This document shows, piece by piece, positions 15,532 to 25,169 of a stretch of 33,667 bases of DNA (within the stretch, counting starts at the first letter, position 1; every line of letters starts with the position of its first letter). The position numbers and the translations under genes were made by a program. Source of the DNA: Eggerthellaceae bacterium. Its GTDB lineage: Bacteria; Actinomycetota; Coriobacteriia; Coriobacteriales; Eggerthellaceae. The notes beneath the pieces were generated by a model. That model had not been told where the DNA came from. It searched no databases and worked only from the letters and a program-made list of their open reading frames with translations. The DNA lies in NCBI GenBank assembly GCA_022644775.1, contig JALCHN010000020.1, positions 1 through 33,667 on the forward strand, read 5' to 3'.

Positions 15532-16554
15532 ATGACTCCCAATTTCTGCATAAACTGCGGTGAAGCCCTGAAACCGGGTGCCCATTTCTGCTCGAATTGC
15601 GGAGCCCCGATCGAAGAGAACCCGATCTCCGCGGCGGCCGCCGTCGCAGCGCCCCAGCAGGCCGCCGCAGGCGCGTCGAGCGTCGCCGCAGCCGACGCCG
15701 ACTTCAGCGACGTGCCGGTCGAAGACGTCCTCATCGACGGCGCCATGCCCGAAGAGGCCACCGCGCCCATCATGGACGTGCCCTTCATCTCGCCGCGCCC
15801 CCGATCGCTGAACATCCCCACGATCAGCCCGAGCGCCGCCGCTTTCGCCCGCCCCGACATGGAGCACGTGGTCGCCGATGCGCCGGCCCCGCAGAACGCC
15901 GAAGGCGCCCTGGCCAGCCAGGCCACCCAGATGCTCAACTGGTCGACCGACGTGAGCGCCGACGAAACGCGCGTGCTCCACTTCAACACGCCCCTCACCG
16001 ACAACGAGCCGGTCGTTACCGAATCGGCCGACAAGGACCTGTCGGGCTTCGACGTGCCGGCCACGCCCTTCTTCGACGACGACAATTACCTCATCCCCGG
16101 CAACGGCTACGGCCCCAAAGTGGCCGACGCCGCGTCGAGCGCCCAGGGCTTCGGCAGCGCGACCGACGAATGGGCCGCCGAACGCCCCGAAGGCTGGACG
16201 TCGGGCCTCAACCCGCAACGCACGTCGGTCATGACCACCCCGGTGACCAACATGAACCAGCGCGGCGACACCGACATCATGTCGCCGATCACCGACGAAG
16301 CGCGCGAAGCCGCCGGCGTGTTCGGCGCCCCGCAGATCTATTCGGCCCAGAACACCACGAGCCGCCGCTGGTCGGCCGGCAAGATCGCGCTCGTCGTCGC
16401 CGCTATCCTGTGCGCGTTCGCGATCATCTACTACGTGCAGTTCAACCCCTACTGGTTCGAGAACCTGCAGTCGGCCATCCGCGACTGGGGCGCCGAACAA
16501 GGGCAGAACCTCCTGGGGCAGATCGTGCAGCAGCTCAACCAGCTGGGCAAGTAG
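15532..16554 (+). CDS. Zinc-ribbon protein with one C-terminal membrane helix
   Basis: This 340-residue protein begins MTPNFCINCGEALKPGAHFCSNCG, a double CxxC zinc ribbon. A long Ala/Pro-rich, acidic linker follows. One membrane segment (about residues 286-305, KIALVVAAILCAFAIIYYV) leads into a short tail with WFENLQSAIRDWG. The arrangement predicts a single-pass protein with a cytoplasmic zinc ribbon. Many actinobacterial proteins share this plan without known function. The ATG at 15532 is chosen because it directly precedes the ribbon and follows AGGCGGTGTG; an upstream in-frame ATG at 15478 is possible. It stands alone between hairpins. Confidence 0.75.
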   Translation: MTPNFCINCGEALKPGAHFCSNCGAPIEENPISAAAAVAAPQQAAAGASSVAAADADFSDVPVEDVLIDGAMPEEATAPIMDVPFISPRPRSLNIPTISPSAAAFARPDMEHVVADAPAPQNAEGALASQATQMLNWSTDVSADETRVLHFNTPLTDNEPVVTESADKDLSGFDVPATPFFDDDNYLIPGNGYGPKVADAASSAQGFGSATDEWAAERPEGWTSGLNPQRTSVMTTPVTNMNQRGDTDIMSPITDEAREAAGVFGAPQIYSAQNTTSRRWSAGKIALVVAAILCAFAIIYYVQFNPYWFENLQSAIRDWGAEQGQNLLGQIVQQLNQLGK

Positions 16555-16723
16555 CTCGCGCGCGTTGCCGCGTCGCATCTGCGCCGGAAGGGTGCCGCGC
16601 CACGTCCCGTAGCGCGTTTCCGTGCGGCACCCGCGCCGCTTCCGTACGGCATTCGCACCGTCTTTGCGTCGTTCGCGCGCCGCATCCGCGCCGCTTCCGC
16701 ACCATTCCTTCCCGTCAATGCAA

Positions 16724-16754
16724 AGAGCCCGCCGACAACCAGCCGACGGGCTCT
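16724..16754. terminator. Bidirectional hairpin terminator
   Basis: AGAGCCCG pairs with CGGGCTCT between the convergent zinc-ribbon and aminotransferase genes. Downstream on the plus strand is ATTCCTTCTCT, and on the minus strand TTTG, so U-tracts are weak on both sides. The preceding 16555-16720 stretch holds loose repeats of CGCGCCGCTTCCG and no gene. Confidence 0.65.
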
Positions 16755-16783
16755 ATTCCTTCTCTAATCAGGCGCGCCGCGCG

Positions 16784-17962
16784 TTACGCGTAGTCGGCCG
16801 CGAGCGCGGCGAAAGCCGGCTCCGACCGCTCGATCACGCTCTGATCGACGCAGTAGCTCAGGCGCACCCAGCCCGTGCCACCGAATCCGTCGCCCGGCAC
16901 GATGAGCAGCTCGTGCTTCTTTGCCTGGTCGCTGAACTTCTGCGCGTCAGGTTCGAGCGCCTTCACCCACAGGTAGAAGGCCCCGTCGGGCGCGATGTAC
17001 TCGAAGCCGCAACGGTCCATGATGCCGGTGAGCAGATCGCGGTTCACGCGGTACTGGGACACGTCGGCCGAATCGTCGACGCACTTCTGGATGACGCGCT
17101 GGAAGAGCACGGGCGCGCAGATGTAGCCAAGGGCGCGGCCGGCGCCGGCCATCGCGTTGAAGACCGTCCGCCATTCGGTGCAGGTATCGGGCACGAGCAC
17201 CCAGCCGATGCGCTCGCCCGGCAGGCTCAGGGCCTTCGAATAGGAGTAGCACACGATCGTGTTGGCGTAGATCGCGGGCACCCAGGGCACTTCTTTGCCG
17301 TAGGAAATCTCGCGGTAGGGCTCGTCGGAAATGAGGAAAATCGGATGGCCGTAGGCTTTCTGCTTGCGCTCGAGCAGGGCAGCGAACTCCTCGAGGTTTT
17401 CGCGCGTGTACACCGTGCCCACGGGGTTGTTGGGGCTGTTGATGATCACGGCCTTGGTGTGCTCGTCGAGCATACGGTCCATCGCGTCGATATCGATCTG
17501 GAAATCGGACGGGCGCGCAGGGACCTCGATGAAATCGGCCCCGTGGGTCGTGGCCCACACGCGGTATTCGGTGAAGTAGGGGGCGACGGTGGCGATGTTG
17601 TCGCCGTCTTCGATGAGACCCTTGAAAACCATGCTGATCGACGCGGACGCACCGTAGGTAAGGTAGAGGTTTTCGTAGGTGTAGGTGGTGCCCCACTGGC
17701 GGTTGAGCGATTCGGCGACCGTCTGGCGCACGTCGGGATGGCCGGCCGACTGCGAGTAAGCGTGCACGTAGACCGGGTCCTGCTGGGCCAGGTCGCGGAT
17801 GGCTTCGGTCACCGTTTCGGGCGCGGGGGCCGAAGGGTTGCCGATGCTGAAGTCGAAGACCTTGTCGGCGCCGATTTCGGCCTTGCGGGCCGCGCCGTAG
17901 GCGAAAAGCTTGCGAATGGGGCTGGGCGCGACGCCGTAGCCGAGCATATCTTGATTGACCAT
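16784..17962 (-). CDS. Class I/II PLP aminotransferase (aspartate aminotransferase-like)
   Basis: The 392-residue protein is full length for fold-type I aminotransferases. It shows NSPNNPVGTVY, the ISDEPYRE aspartate segment, the PLP-lysine region SYSKALSLPGERIGW, and a C-terminal arginine region (GGTGWVRLSYC). It would transfer an amino group between an amino acid and a 2-oxo acid in the cytoplasm; the exact pair (aspartate, alanine, aromatic) cannot be assigned. The ATG at 17962 follows GGGAGGACAAC. It is divergent from the NAD(P)HX epimerase gene with 94 bases between them. Confidence 0.88.
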   Translation of the reverse strand: MVNQDMLGYGVAPSPIRKLFAYGAARKAEIGADKVFDFSIGNPSAPAPETVTEAIRDLAQQDPVYVHAYSQSAGHPDVRQTVAESLNRQWGTTYTYENLYLTYGASASISMVFKGLIEDGDNIATVAPYFTEYRVWATTHGADFIEVPARPSDFQIDIDAMDRMLDEHTKAVIINSPNNPVGTVYTRENLEEFAALLERKQKAYGHPIFLISDEPYREISYGKEVPWVPAIYANTIVCYSYSKALSLPGERIGWVLVPDTCTEWRTVFNAMAGAGRALGYICAPVLFQRVIQKCVDDSADVSQYRVNRDLLTGIMDRCGFEYIAPDGAFYLWVKALEPDAQKFSDQAKKHELLIVPGDGFGGTGWVRLSYCVDQSVIERSEPAFAALAADYA

Positions 17963-18056
17963 GTTGTCCTCCCTGGTAAGTTTCGCTTTAGCATACTACA
18001 GTGAGACCCAGAGGGGCGCGCAGGCGCCCGAATAGCCCGCAGGAAAGGATACGGCC

Positions 18057-18749
18057 ATGGAACAGATTGCATTGGCGGCCCCCGACGAGGCCCGCGTCCT
18101 CGACGTGCCCCAGGTGGTGGAACTCGAGCAGCGCATCGCCGCCGAAGGGACGTCGCTCGCCACGCTCATGAGCCGGGCCGGCCGGGCGATCGCCCAGGCC
18201 GTCGAGGAACGCTTCCCTGCCGCCGGACGCGCGACCGTGCTCGCCGGCGCCGGTAACAACGGCGGGGACGGCTGGGTCGCCGCCGAACTGCTCGCCGCCC
18301 ACGGCTGGCAGGTGACGCTTGCAACGCCCAAGGCGGCCGCCGACATTTCCGCTCATCCGGCCCGTGAAGCAGCAGCCGAAGCGATCGAGCGCGCAGAGGC
18401 GGGGCTTACGGTGCTCGTGAACCCCGAGCCCGCCGCGCTCGAAGGGGCGCTCGCCGAATCCGCCGTCGTCATCGACGCCCTGCTCGGCACCGGCTTCGAC
18501 GCCGCCGAGGTCCGCGAACCTCTGGCCGGTTGGATCGGCTTGCACAACAGCGTAAAAGAGCGCGCCAGCTTCGCGACCGTCGCCGCCGACGTCCCGAGCG
18601 GCCTTTCGGCCCAGCGCGGCACCGCTGCCCGCGCCTGCATCGTCGCCGACGAGACGATCACGATGCTCGTGGCAAAGCCCGGCCTGCTCGCGCCCGCGGC
18701 GGCCCCCTACACCGGCCGCGTCCGCGTGGCGCTCATCGACCGGGCGTAA
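18057..18749 (+). CDS. nnrE: NAD(P)HX epimerase domain protein (YjeF N-terminal type)
   Basis: The 230-residue protein matches the YjeF N-terminal domain, with GAGNNGGDGWVAA (residues 64-76), DALLGTGFDA and a VAADVPSGLSA loop, all characteristic of NnrE. The enzyme interconverts S- and R-epimers of damaged hydrated NAD(P)H so that a dehydratase can repair them. In many bacteria NnrE is fused to the NnrD dehydratase; here only the epimerase half is present and NnrD is not in the window. The start follows AGGAAAGGATACGGCC. A non-coding repeat region follows. Confidence 0.85.
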   Translation: MEQIALAAPDEARVLDVPQVVELEQRIAAEGTSLATLMSRAGRAIAQAVEERFPAAGRATVLAGAGNNGGDGWVAAELLAAHGWQVTLATPKAAADISAHPAREAAAEAIERAEAGLTVLVNPEPAALEGALAESAVVIDALLGTGFDAAEVREPLAGWIGLHNSVKERASFATVAADVPSGLSAQRGTAARACIVADETITMLVAKPGLLAPAAAPYTGRVRVALIDRA

Positions 18750-18847
18750 GCCGCCGCCGGCGTGACGTACCCGCCGCCGCGGCATACCGCGGCACACCAC
18801 CGGTGCGCACCCCACAGCTAGCCGTGTCCGCCGCCGCGGCGCCAGCT

Positions 18848-19110
18848 CATTAACACGCCTTTCTCAGCCTTTTCGGCGGACTGCCGGAATTTCGTCGAGA
18901 AGGGCGTGTTGCTCACTTGCAGCGGCCGCCTCGCCAACCCATTAACACGCCTTTCTCGCACCTATCGGACCGATTGTCCACTTTCCAACATAAAGGGCGC
19001 GTTATTCGCTCGCGGCGGCGGACGCGCCGCAGCAACGCCGCCCCATTAACACGCCCTTCTCGCATCACATGCCCGAAAAGAGGGCGACTCACCGTGAAAG
19101 GCGCATTAAC
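18848..19110. repeat. Three-fold repeat with inverted arms in a 400-base non-coding region
   Basis: The gap 18750-19149 between the convergent nnrE and SanA-like genes holds CATTAACACGCCTTTCTC at 18848 and 18940, and the one-change form at 19044. Each is followed 30-40 bases later by an inverted arm: GAGAAGGGCGTGTT at 18897, AAAGGGCGCGTTA at 18992 and GTGAAAGGCGCATTAAC at 19094. The copies are 92 and 104 bases apart. Each module could form a long-loop hairpin. No protein, tRNA or known RNA is recognised. Confidence 0.8.
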
Positions 19111-19149
19111 CTGTGCAGCACTATCCGAATCCTACCGTTGGTGCGGCCC

Positions 19150-19836
19150 CTACCAGTCGGTGGAATCACCCGAGCTATCGAGCGAGACGGGCGCGCTCTT
19201 GAAGGCGGCTTCCGCGTTGGTCGCCACGTTGATCATGTCGCTCACGCGCGCGCCCACCTCGCGGACGTCGAAGTAGGGCTGCTTTTCGTAGGTATGCAGG
19301 TCGCTCGTGACGCCGATCGCCTCGATGTTGAACGAATGCGCGTCGAACAGGGCCCGGTACATGTGATAGGTCTGCGTGACCACCACCATCGACTGCGGGT
19401 CGAACACGAACCGGGCCCGGTACATGCTGTCGTAGGTGTCGATACCGGCGTGGTCGCAGAAAATGTCCTCACTCGGCACGCCCTGCTTCACGGCGTACTT
19501 CTTCATGTTCACGACCTCGTTGTAGGTGCGGTCGCTTTCGTTGTCGCCGCTCATGATGATTTTGGGCGCCACGCCCGCCTTGTAGAGCTCGATCGCCACG
19601 TCGAGGCGGTCCTTCAGAATCGTCGACGGCTCGCCGCTCGGCAGCATCGAGGCGCCGAGCACCAAGATGCAGTCGTAGGTCTTCCCCTGCGACGCCGCAT
19701 CCTCGACTTCGCTGGCCGGCCGGATGTTGCCCGACTCGGTCGCCACCTCGTAGGCGTTGGGAACGGCAATCGCCACCGCCGCGACGAGGGCGACGATGGC
19801 GATTGCGCGCACGATAATTGCGAGAACGCGGGGCAT
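19150..19836 (-). CDS. SanA/YdcF-like DUF218 membrane protein
   Basis: The 228-residue protein starts with a single hydrophobic helix (residues about 5-27). A DUF218-type domain follows: DCILVLGASMLPSGEPSTILKDRLDVAIELYKAG, KIIMSGDN and VVVTQTYHMYRALF. SanA, the best-known member, affects envelope permeability and vancomycin sensitivity in E. coli; the biochemical activity is not settled. It starts six bases after the leuS stop codon with no clear ribosome site, so it is probably translated by re-initiation as the second gene of the leuS transcript. Confidence 0.82.
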   Translation of the reverse strand: MPRVLAIIVRAIAIVALVAAVAIAVPNAYEVATESGNIRPASEVEDAASQGKTYDCILVLGASMLPSGEPSTILKDRLDVAIELYKAGVAPKIIMSGDNESDRTYNEVVNMKKYAVKQGVPSEDIFCDHAGIDTYDSMYRARFVFDPQSMVVVTQTYHMYRALFDAHSFNIEAIGVTSDLHTYEKQPYFDVREVGARVSDMINVATNAEAAFKSAPVSLDSSGDSTDW

Positions 19837-19842
19837 CGGCAG

Positions 19843-22419
19843 CTATTTCACCACGATGTTGACAAGACGACCCGGAATCACGATCGCCTTGACGACCTGT
19901 TTGCCTTCGGTATGGGCGGCCACGGCCTCGAGCGCCGCGGCGCGCACGTCGTCTTCGGCGGCGTCGGCGGCCACCGTGATGCGGGCGCGCACCTTGCCGT
20001 TGACCTGCACGGCCAACTCGACCTCGTCGGCCTTCGCCTTTTCAGGATCGAACGTGGGCCAGGACTCGTTGTAGAGGAAGCCCTCATGGCCGAGCACGGT
20101 GTTCCACAGCTCGTCGGCCCAGTGCGGGGCCATCGGCGCGAGCAGCTTGACGATCGTCTCGGCGGCGTCGCGGGCGAGCGCGGCCCATTCGGGGTTGGCA
20201 GCGCGGTCTTCGGCGCTCGTCACGTGCAGGAAGGTGCCCGCGGCGTTGGAGAGCTCCATGATCGCGGCGATCGCGGTGTTGAAGTTGTCGCGCTCCATGT
20301 CGTCGCCCACCTTGCCCACGACGCGATGGCGCTCGCGCAGCAGGGTCTTGGCGGCGTCGGCCGGCTTTTCCTTGCCCTTGTTGGCCGGCTGGTAGAGGGT
20401 GTCCTCGCCGGCGGCGCCCACCAGGTCGTAGACCTGGCGCCACACGCGGTTGAGGAACTTGTAGATGCCGGCCAGGCCCTCTTCGTCCCACTGCAGGTCC
20501 TTGTCGGGCGGAGCCATGAACAGGATGTAGGTGCGCACGGCGTCGGCGCCGTATTCGGCGATCATGTCTTCGGGGGCGATCACGTTACCCTTCGACTTCG
20601 ACATGGTCTCGCCGTTGCTGTCCTTCACCATGCCCTGGCAGAGCAGGTTGGTGAAGGGCTCGTCGAAGTCGACGAGGCCCAAATCGCGCAGGGCCTTGGT
20701 GTAGAAGCGGCTGTAGAGCAGGTGAAGAATCGCATGCTCGATGCCGCCGATGTACTGGTCGACGGGCATCCACGAATTCACCTTGGCCGAATCGAACGGC
20801 GCCTGGTCGTTGTGGGGGTCGGTATAGCGCATGTAGTACCAGCTGGAGCAGGTGAAGGTGTCCATGGTATCAGTCTCGCGCTTGGCCGGACGGCCGCACA
20901 CCGGGCAGGTCGTGTTGATGAATTCCTCATGGGTGGCGAGCGTCTCACCGGCGGCGAGGTCGATGTCCTTGGGCAGCATCACGGGCAGGTCCTCTTCGGG
21001 GACCGGCACGGTGCCGCAGTGCTCGCAATGGATAGCCGGAATCGGGTTGCCCCAATAGCGCTGGCGGCTGATCAGCCAGTCGCGCAGGCGGTACTCGACC
21101 TTGCGGCGGCCGCGGCCCATCTCTTCGAGCGCGGCGACCACGGCGGCCTCGCCTTCGGAATGCTTGCCGCCCACCATGCCCGTGTAGGGGCCCGACTGCA
21201 CCAGACGGCCTTCGGCGGCGTAGGCCTCGTCCCAATCGACCGAGGTCACCACACGGTTCTGCTCATCTTTCAGCGTGTCGTAGAGCGGGTCGTCCTCGCC
21301 CAGGATGATCGGCACGATCGGCAGGTCGTATTTGCGGGCGAACTCGAAGTCACGCTGGTCGCCGCAGGGCACGGCCATGACGGCGCCGGTGCCGTAGTCG
21401 GCCACCACGTAGTCGGCGACCCATACGGGCACCTTCTGGCCGTTGATCGGGTTCATCACGTAGCGGCCGGTGAAGGCGCCGTGCTTTTCATGGTTGCCCT
21501 GGGCGCGCTCGACTGCGGTGACCTTCTTGGCGGCTTCCACCAGGTCCTTCACGGGCTGTTCGTATGCGGTGCCGGCCACGAGCGCGTCGAGCCCCTTGTA
21601 TTCGGGGGCGAGCACGAAGAAGCTGCAGCCGAACAGGGTGTCGGCGCGCGTGGTGAACACGGTGATGATATCGTCGTCGGTAGGGTCGGCGGGCGCGTTG
21701 CCGTCGGCGTCGCACAGGACGAAGTCGACCTCGGCGCCTTCCGAACGGCCGATCCAGTTGGCCTGCTGCTGCTTCACGCGCTCAGGCCAGCCGTCGAGCT
21801 GGTCGAGGTCGTCGAGCAGTTCCTGGGCGTAGTCGGTGATCTTGAAGTACCACTGGGTGAGGTCGCGCTTTTCCACCTCGCTGTGGCAGCGCCAGCAGCG
21901 GCCTTCGATAACCTGCTCGTTGGCGAGCACGGTCTTGCAGCTCGGGCACCAGTTCACCGGGGAGTTGCGGCGCTCGACCAGGCCCTTCTTCCAGAACTGC
22001 TCGAAGATCCACTGGCCCCAGCGATAGTATTCGGGGTCGCAGGCCACCACGGTGCGGTCCCAGTCGTAGGAAAAGCCCATGCGCTTGAAGCTGGACTTCT
22101 GCGTCTCGATGTTGGCGTAGGTCCACTTGGCCGGATGGCTGTGGTGCTTGATCGCGGCGTTTTCGGCGGGCAGGCCGAAGGCGTCCCAGCCCATGGGATG
22201 GAGCACGTCGAAGCCGCGCATGCGGTGGTAACGCGCGAGCACGTCGCCGATCGAATAGTTGCGCACGTGGCCCATGTGGATGTCGCCGGAAGGATACGGG
22301 AACATCTCGAGGATGTACTTCTTGGGCTTGTCGTCGTTGTCGGGCACGTGGAACAGGTCGGCCTTCGCCCATTCCCCTTGCAGCCTCGGCTCAATTTCGT
22401 GCGGATTGTATTCTTTCAT
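19843..22419 (-). CDS. leuS: Leucyl-tRNA synthetase
   Basis: The 858-residue protein is full length for bacterial LeuRS. The HIGH-type motif appears as [10 protein letters not shown] near residue 45 and the KMSKS motif as TMSKSKGNV. The zinc-domain cysteines (NWCPSC, then RCWRC), a CP1 editing insertion and a second cysteine cluster (HCEHC, CPVC) are visible. It charges tRNA-Leu with leucine. The ATG at 22419 follows AGAAGGATCACG and begins [10 protein letters not shown], the normal LeuRS N-terminus. The reading frame stays open for 70 more codons upstream but without homology. A TATAAT box lies at 22475-22480. Confidence 0.97.
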   Translation of the reverse strand: MKEYNPHEIEPRLQGEWAKADLFHVPDNDDKPKKYILEMFPYPSGDIHMGHVRNYSIGDVLARYHRMRGFDVLHPMGWDAFGLPAENAAIKHHSHPAKWTYANIETQKSSFKRMGFSYDWDRTVVACDPEYYRWGQWIFEQFWKKGLVERRNSPVNWCPSCKTVLANEQVIEGRCWRCHSEVEKRDLTQWYFKITDYAQELLDDLDQLDGWPERVKQQQANWIGRSEGAEVDFVLCDADGNAPADPTDDDIITVFTTRADTLFGCSFFVLAPEYKGLDALVAGTAYEQPVKDLVEAAKKVTAVERAQGNHEKHGAFTGRYVMNPINGQKVPVWVADYVVADYGTGAVMAVPCGDQRDFEFARKYDLPIVPIILGEDDPLYDTLKDEQNRVVTSVDWDEAYAAEGRLVQSGPYTGMVGGKHSEGEAAVVAALEEMGRGRRKVEYRLRDWLISRQRYWGNPIPAIHCEHCGTVPVPEEDLPVMLPKDIDLAAGETLATHEEFINTTCPVCGRPAKRETDTMDTFTCSSWYYMRYTDPHNDQAPFDSAKVNSWMPVDQYIGGIEHAILHLLYSRFYTKALRDLGLVDFDEPFTNLLCQGMVKDSNGETMSKSKGNVIAPEDMIAEYGADAVRTYILFMAPPDKDLQWDEEGLAGIYKFLNRVWRQVYDLVGAAGEDTLYQPANKGKEKPADAAKTLLRERHRVVGKVGDDMERDNFNTAIAAIMELSNAAGTFLHVTSAEDRAANPEWAALARDAAETIVKLLAPMAPHWADELWNTVLGHEGFLYNESWPTFDPEKAKADEVELAVQVNGKVRARITVAADAAEDDVRAAALEAVAAHTEGKQVVKAIVIPGRLVNIVVK

Positions 22420-22474
22420 CGTGATCCTTCTCGAATCCATGCGTGCCAAGCGAATCGCTTTTCGGATGCGCACC

Positions 22475-22480
22475 ATTATA
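22475..22480 (-). promoter_or_regulatory. -10 box of leuS
   Basis: TATAAT on the minus strand, 55 bases before the leuS ATG, is inside a small palindrome (GCACCA/TGGTGC, 22470-22487). No good -35 box stands 16-18 bases upstream. The rest of the 22420-22708 gap is very GC-rich and holds an 8-bp stem (22601-22608 with 22625-22632) that may end the ECF transcript. Confidence 0.55.
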
Positions 22481-22708
22481 GTGGTGCACCCGTTGAATGG
22501 CACCGAGCGCCCGCGATTCCGCGCGGCGCCTACAATCCCCGGCGAGGATGCGCGAAGGGGCTGGAGCGGAAGCGAGCGGGACGAGGAAGGCCGCGCGTTT
22601 CGGTTGCGCGGCGTCGGCGGGGCACGCAACCGAGGTGGCCGCGCATCGAGCGGCCGGACCGGCCTCCCGCAGGAGCCGCGGCCTCACGCTCGCCCCGCCC
22701 GCGCCCCG

Positions 22709-23464
22709 CTACACGAGAAAGCTCGCGGCGAAGAGCGCGCAGGCCAGCGCGAGCGCACACACATCGCGGCCGGCGAAGGGGTACTCCTTGTAGCCGCTTG
22801 CGCGCGTGCGCAGGTTGAAGCCGCGCACCTCGGCCGCGATGGCGGCGCTGTTGGTCTTGCGCACCGAGCTCACCAGCAGGGGCACGCACAGGGGCACCAT
22901 CAGACGGACCTTCTTGGCGAAGCCGCCGTCGAATTCCACCCCGCGCGCGGTCTGCGCTTCCATGATTCCGCTCATGTCGTTCATGAACACGGGGATGAAG
23001 TGCACCGTCGAGCTGAACACGAACGCGTAGCGATAGGGAACGTGGCATACCTTCACCAGCGCGTTCGAGATGTCGTTGATCTTGGTGACGTAGAAGGTGA
23101 GGAAAAGCGGAATCGCGCAGGCGACCAGGCGCAGCACGATGCGCACGGCCGCCAGGATCGACCCCGTGCCGATGTAGCCCCACGGCAGGGGCGCGAGCAC
23201 CGCGCCGGCAGGCACGGTGAACAGGGCGATGAGCGCGAGAATGGCCGAAAAGCCCGCAACCGCCTTCGTGAGTCCCACGGTCTGCGGCATCATCTTGCAG
23301 TGGGCCGCAAACGCGTAGTCGAGCACGAGGATCGCGATGAGCGCAACGAAGCTCTGCGTGATGAAACAGGCGAAGATGATGAGCAGCGACACGGCCAGCT
23401 TGGCCACCGGGTTCATCTTGTGCAGCAGGCTGTCGCCCGGCACGTATTCCAAAAAGCCCTTCAT
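22709..23464 (-). CDS. ecfT: ECF transporter transmembrane component EcfT
   Basis: The 251-residue protein has the EcfT plan: FLEYVPGDSLLHKMNPVAKL start, five to six membrane helices, and the coupling-helix signature with AxxxRG (EAQTARGVEFDG, and a second AAEVRGFNLR). EcfT joins the substrate-binding S component to the two ATPases. The ATG at 23464 overlaps the stop of the upstream ATPase gene by four bases (ATGA) and follows AAGGAGG, so the three genes are translationally coupled. Confidence 0.92.
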   Translation of the reverse strand: MKGFLEYVPGDSLLHKMNPVAKLAVSLLIIFACFITQSFVALIAILVLDYAFAAHCKMMPQTVGLTKAVAGFSAILALIALFTVPAGAVLAPLPWGYIGTGSILAAVRIVLRLVACAIPLFLTFYVTKINDISNALVKVCHVPYRYAFVFSSTVHFIPVFMNDMSGIMEAQTARGVEFDGGFAKKVRLMVPLCVPLLVSSVRKTNSAAIAAEVRGFNLRTRASGYKEYPFAGRDVCALALACALFAASFLV

Positions 23465-24306
23465 CGTGCGGCCTCCTTCGCGCCGGCGGCGTACGCTTCG
23501 ATCGCCGCGACCATTTCGTCTAAGGTATTGGCGGTGGCAATGGGAGTCCCGGCCAGCTCGGGATGGCGCTCGACCAGGCGCAGCGACACGTCGACGACCT
23601 GGGGCGCGATGAGCCCCGCCCGCTCGAGCACGGCGCGCTGCCGCAGCACCTCGAAGGTGGGCCCCGACGCCACCACTTCGCCGGCGGTCATCACGATCAC
23701 GCGCTCGGCGTAGTCGGCCACCACTTCCATGTCGTGGCAGACCATGACGATGGTCTTGCCGCGCGTGTGCAGGTCGGCGATGGCGCCCATGACCTTTTCG
23801 CATTCGTGGAAATCGAGACCGGTGGTGGGCTCGTCCAAGATGATCGTGTCGGGTTCCATCACGATGATCGAGGCAAGCGCGAGCAGCTGGCGCGTGCCGC
23901 GGTTGAGCAGGTAGGGTTCCGCGTTGGCGTCGAAACCGAAGCGCTCGATCGTCGCGTCGACGCGGGCGCGCGCCTCGTCCGTGAGCGCGTCCTGCGCGCG
24001 GAAGCCGAACTCGAGCTCTTCGCGCACCGTCTTGCAGCAGATCTGCCGATCGGGATTCTGGAAGAGGAATCCCACGCGCCGCGCCAGATCGCTCGTGCGC
24101 AGCTCGGTCGTGGGGACCCCGTCGACCAGGACCCGGCCCGCGGTCGGCTTCAGCAGCCCGTTGCACAGGCGCATCGTCGTCGACTTGCCCGCGCCGTTGG
24201 TGCCCACGAACGCGACGAACTCCCCGTTGTCGATCGTAAAGCTCGCGTCACGCACCACGGGCGTCTGCACGGCGTAGGCCGCCGACACATGGTCGAACCG
24301 GATCAT
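23461..24306 (-). CDS. ecfA2: ECF transporter ATPase EcfA2, degenerate signature motif
   Basis: This 281-residue ABC ATPase has Walker A GTNGAGKST, Q-loop LFQNPDRQ, Walker B TIILDEPTTGLD and the H-loop histidine (MVCHDME). At the signature position it reads LLNRGTRQLLALAS instead of LSGGQ-QR. ECF ATPases power vitamin, metal or amino acid uptake through EcfT and an S component. The ATG at 24306 overlaps the upstream TGA by four bases. It pairs with the ATPase encoded just upstream, which keeps LSGGQ but lacks the H-loop histidine. Confidence 0.92.
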   Translation of the reverse strand: MIRFDHVSAAYAVQTPVVRDASFTIDNGEFVAFVGTNGAGKSTTMRLCNGLLKPTAGRVLVDGVPTTELRTSDLARRVGFLFQNPDRQICCKTVREELEFGFRAQDALTDEARARVDATIERFGFDANAEPYLLNRGTRQLLALASIIVMEPDTIILDEPTTGLDFHECEKVMGAIADLHTRGKTIVMVCHDMEVVADYAERVIVMTAGEVVASGPTFEVLRQRAVLERAGLIAPQVVDVSLRLVERHPELAGTPIATANTLDEMVAAIEAYAAGAKEAAR

Positions 24307-25142
24307 GCGATCACCTCTTCCACCGCCGCCACGGCGTCGTCGACGTTGCGGCACACCGGCCCCGCATAGAGGCCCCGCGCCCGCAGGCGGTTGGCCAGGC
24401 TCGTGGCGCGCGGGCAGTTGATGCCGCTCTCCCGCAGCTCGTCAGCGTGCGCGAGCACGTCCGCGGGCGCGCCGTCCAGATAGACGCCGCCGTCCTTCAC
24501 GATGAGGATGCGGTCGGCGTAGGCCGAAAGCAGGGCGATCTTCTGCTCCACCACCACGACCGTGGTACCGTGGATGCGCGCATAGCGGGCGAGCAGGTCG
24601 AACACGCCCTTCGAGCTGGCCGGGTCGAGTTCGGCGGTCGGCTCGTCGAGCACGAGGACCGCCGGCTCCATGGCCAGGATCGCCGCTACCGCCACCTTCT
24701 GCTTCTGCCCGCCCGACAAACTCGAGATCGCGCGGTCACGCAGGTCGGAAATGCCCATGTCGGCGAGGGCCCGGGTCACGCGACCTTCGATTTCGTCCTT
24801 GGGGAAACCGAAGTTCTCGAGCCCGAATAGCATCTCGTCTTCCACCACGCTCGACACCATCTGCGAATCGATGTCCTGGCAGACGCTGCCCACCAGGCGC
24901 GAGAGGTCGGTGAGCGAGGTTTCGGCGGTGTCGTGGCCGTCGATTCTCACCGCGCCGTAGAAATCGCCCGGGTAGCAGTGCGGCACGATGCCGTTGATGG
25001 CATAGGTGAGCGTCGACTTGCCCGAGCCCGCGGCGCCCGTCACGCCCACGAACTGACCCGAGGGGATGGTAAGGCTCACGTTGCGCAGCGCGAGGTCCTC
25101 GCCTTCGCGATAGCGGAAGCTCAGGTTGCTGATCTCGATCAT
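24303..25142 (-). CDS. ecfA1: ECF transporter ATPase EcfA1, altered H-loop
   Basis: The 279-residue ABC ATPase has Walker A GAAGSGKST, Q-loop VCQDIDSQ, a canonical LSGGQKQ signature and Walker B VLVLDEPTAELD. The H-loop position, where most ATPases have a histidine needed for hydrolysis, reads VVVVEQK, so glutamine replaces it. It is the first of three overlapping genes ecfA1-ecfA2-ecfT. The TrpP-like S component lies upstream beyond a 198-base gap filled by palindromic repeats. Whether all four genes share one transcript from the T-box promoter is likely but not certain. Confidence 0.92.
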   Translation of the reverse strand: MIEISNLSFRYREGEDLALRNVSLTIPSGQFVGVTGAAGSGKSTLTYAINGIVPHCYPGDFYGAVRIDGHDTAETSLTDLSRLVGSVCQDIDSQMVSSVVEDEMLFGLENFGFPKDEIEGRVTRALADMGISDLRDRAISSLSGGQKQKVAVAAILAMEPAVLVLDEPTAELDPASSKGVFDLLARYARIHGTTVVVVEQKIALLSAYADRILIVKDGGVYLDGAPADVLAHADELRESGINCPRATSLANRLRARGLYAGPVCRNVDDAVAAVEEVIA

Positions 25143-25169
25143 CGCTCATCCTTTCTCGACAAGGTGACT

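Noticed and set aside
22420-22629. A 70-codon N-terminal extension of leuS
   Set aside because: It crosses the TATAAT box, and the protein from 22419 already has the normal LeuRS N-terminus.
19069-22818. A 1249-codon plus-strand open frame across the SanA-like and leuS genes
   Set aside because: It runs antisense through two clear genes and a non-coding repeat region, with no domain and biased composition.
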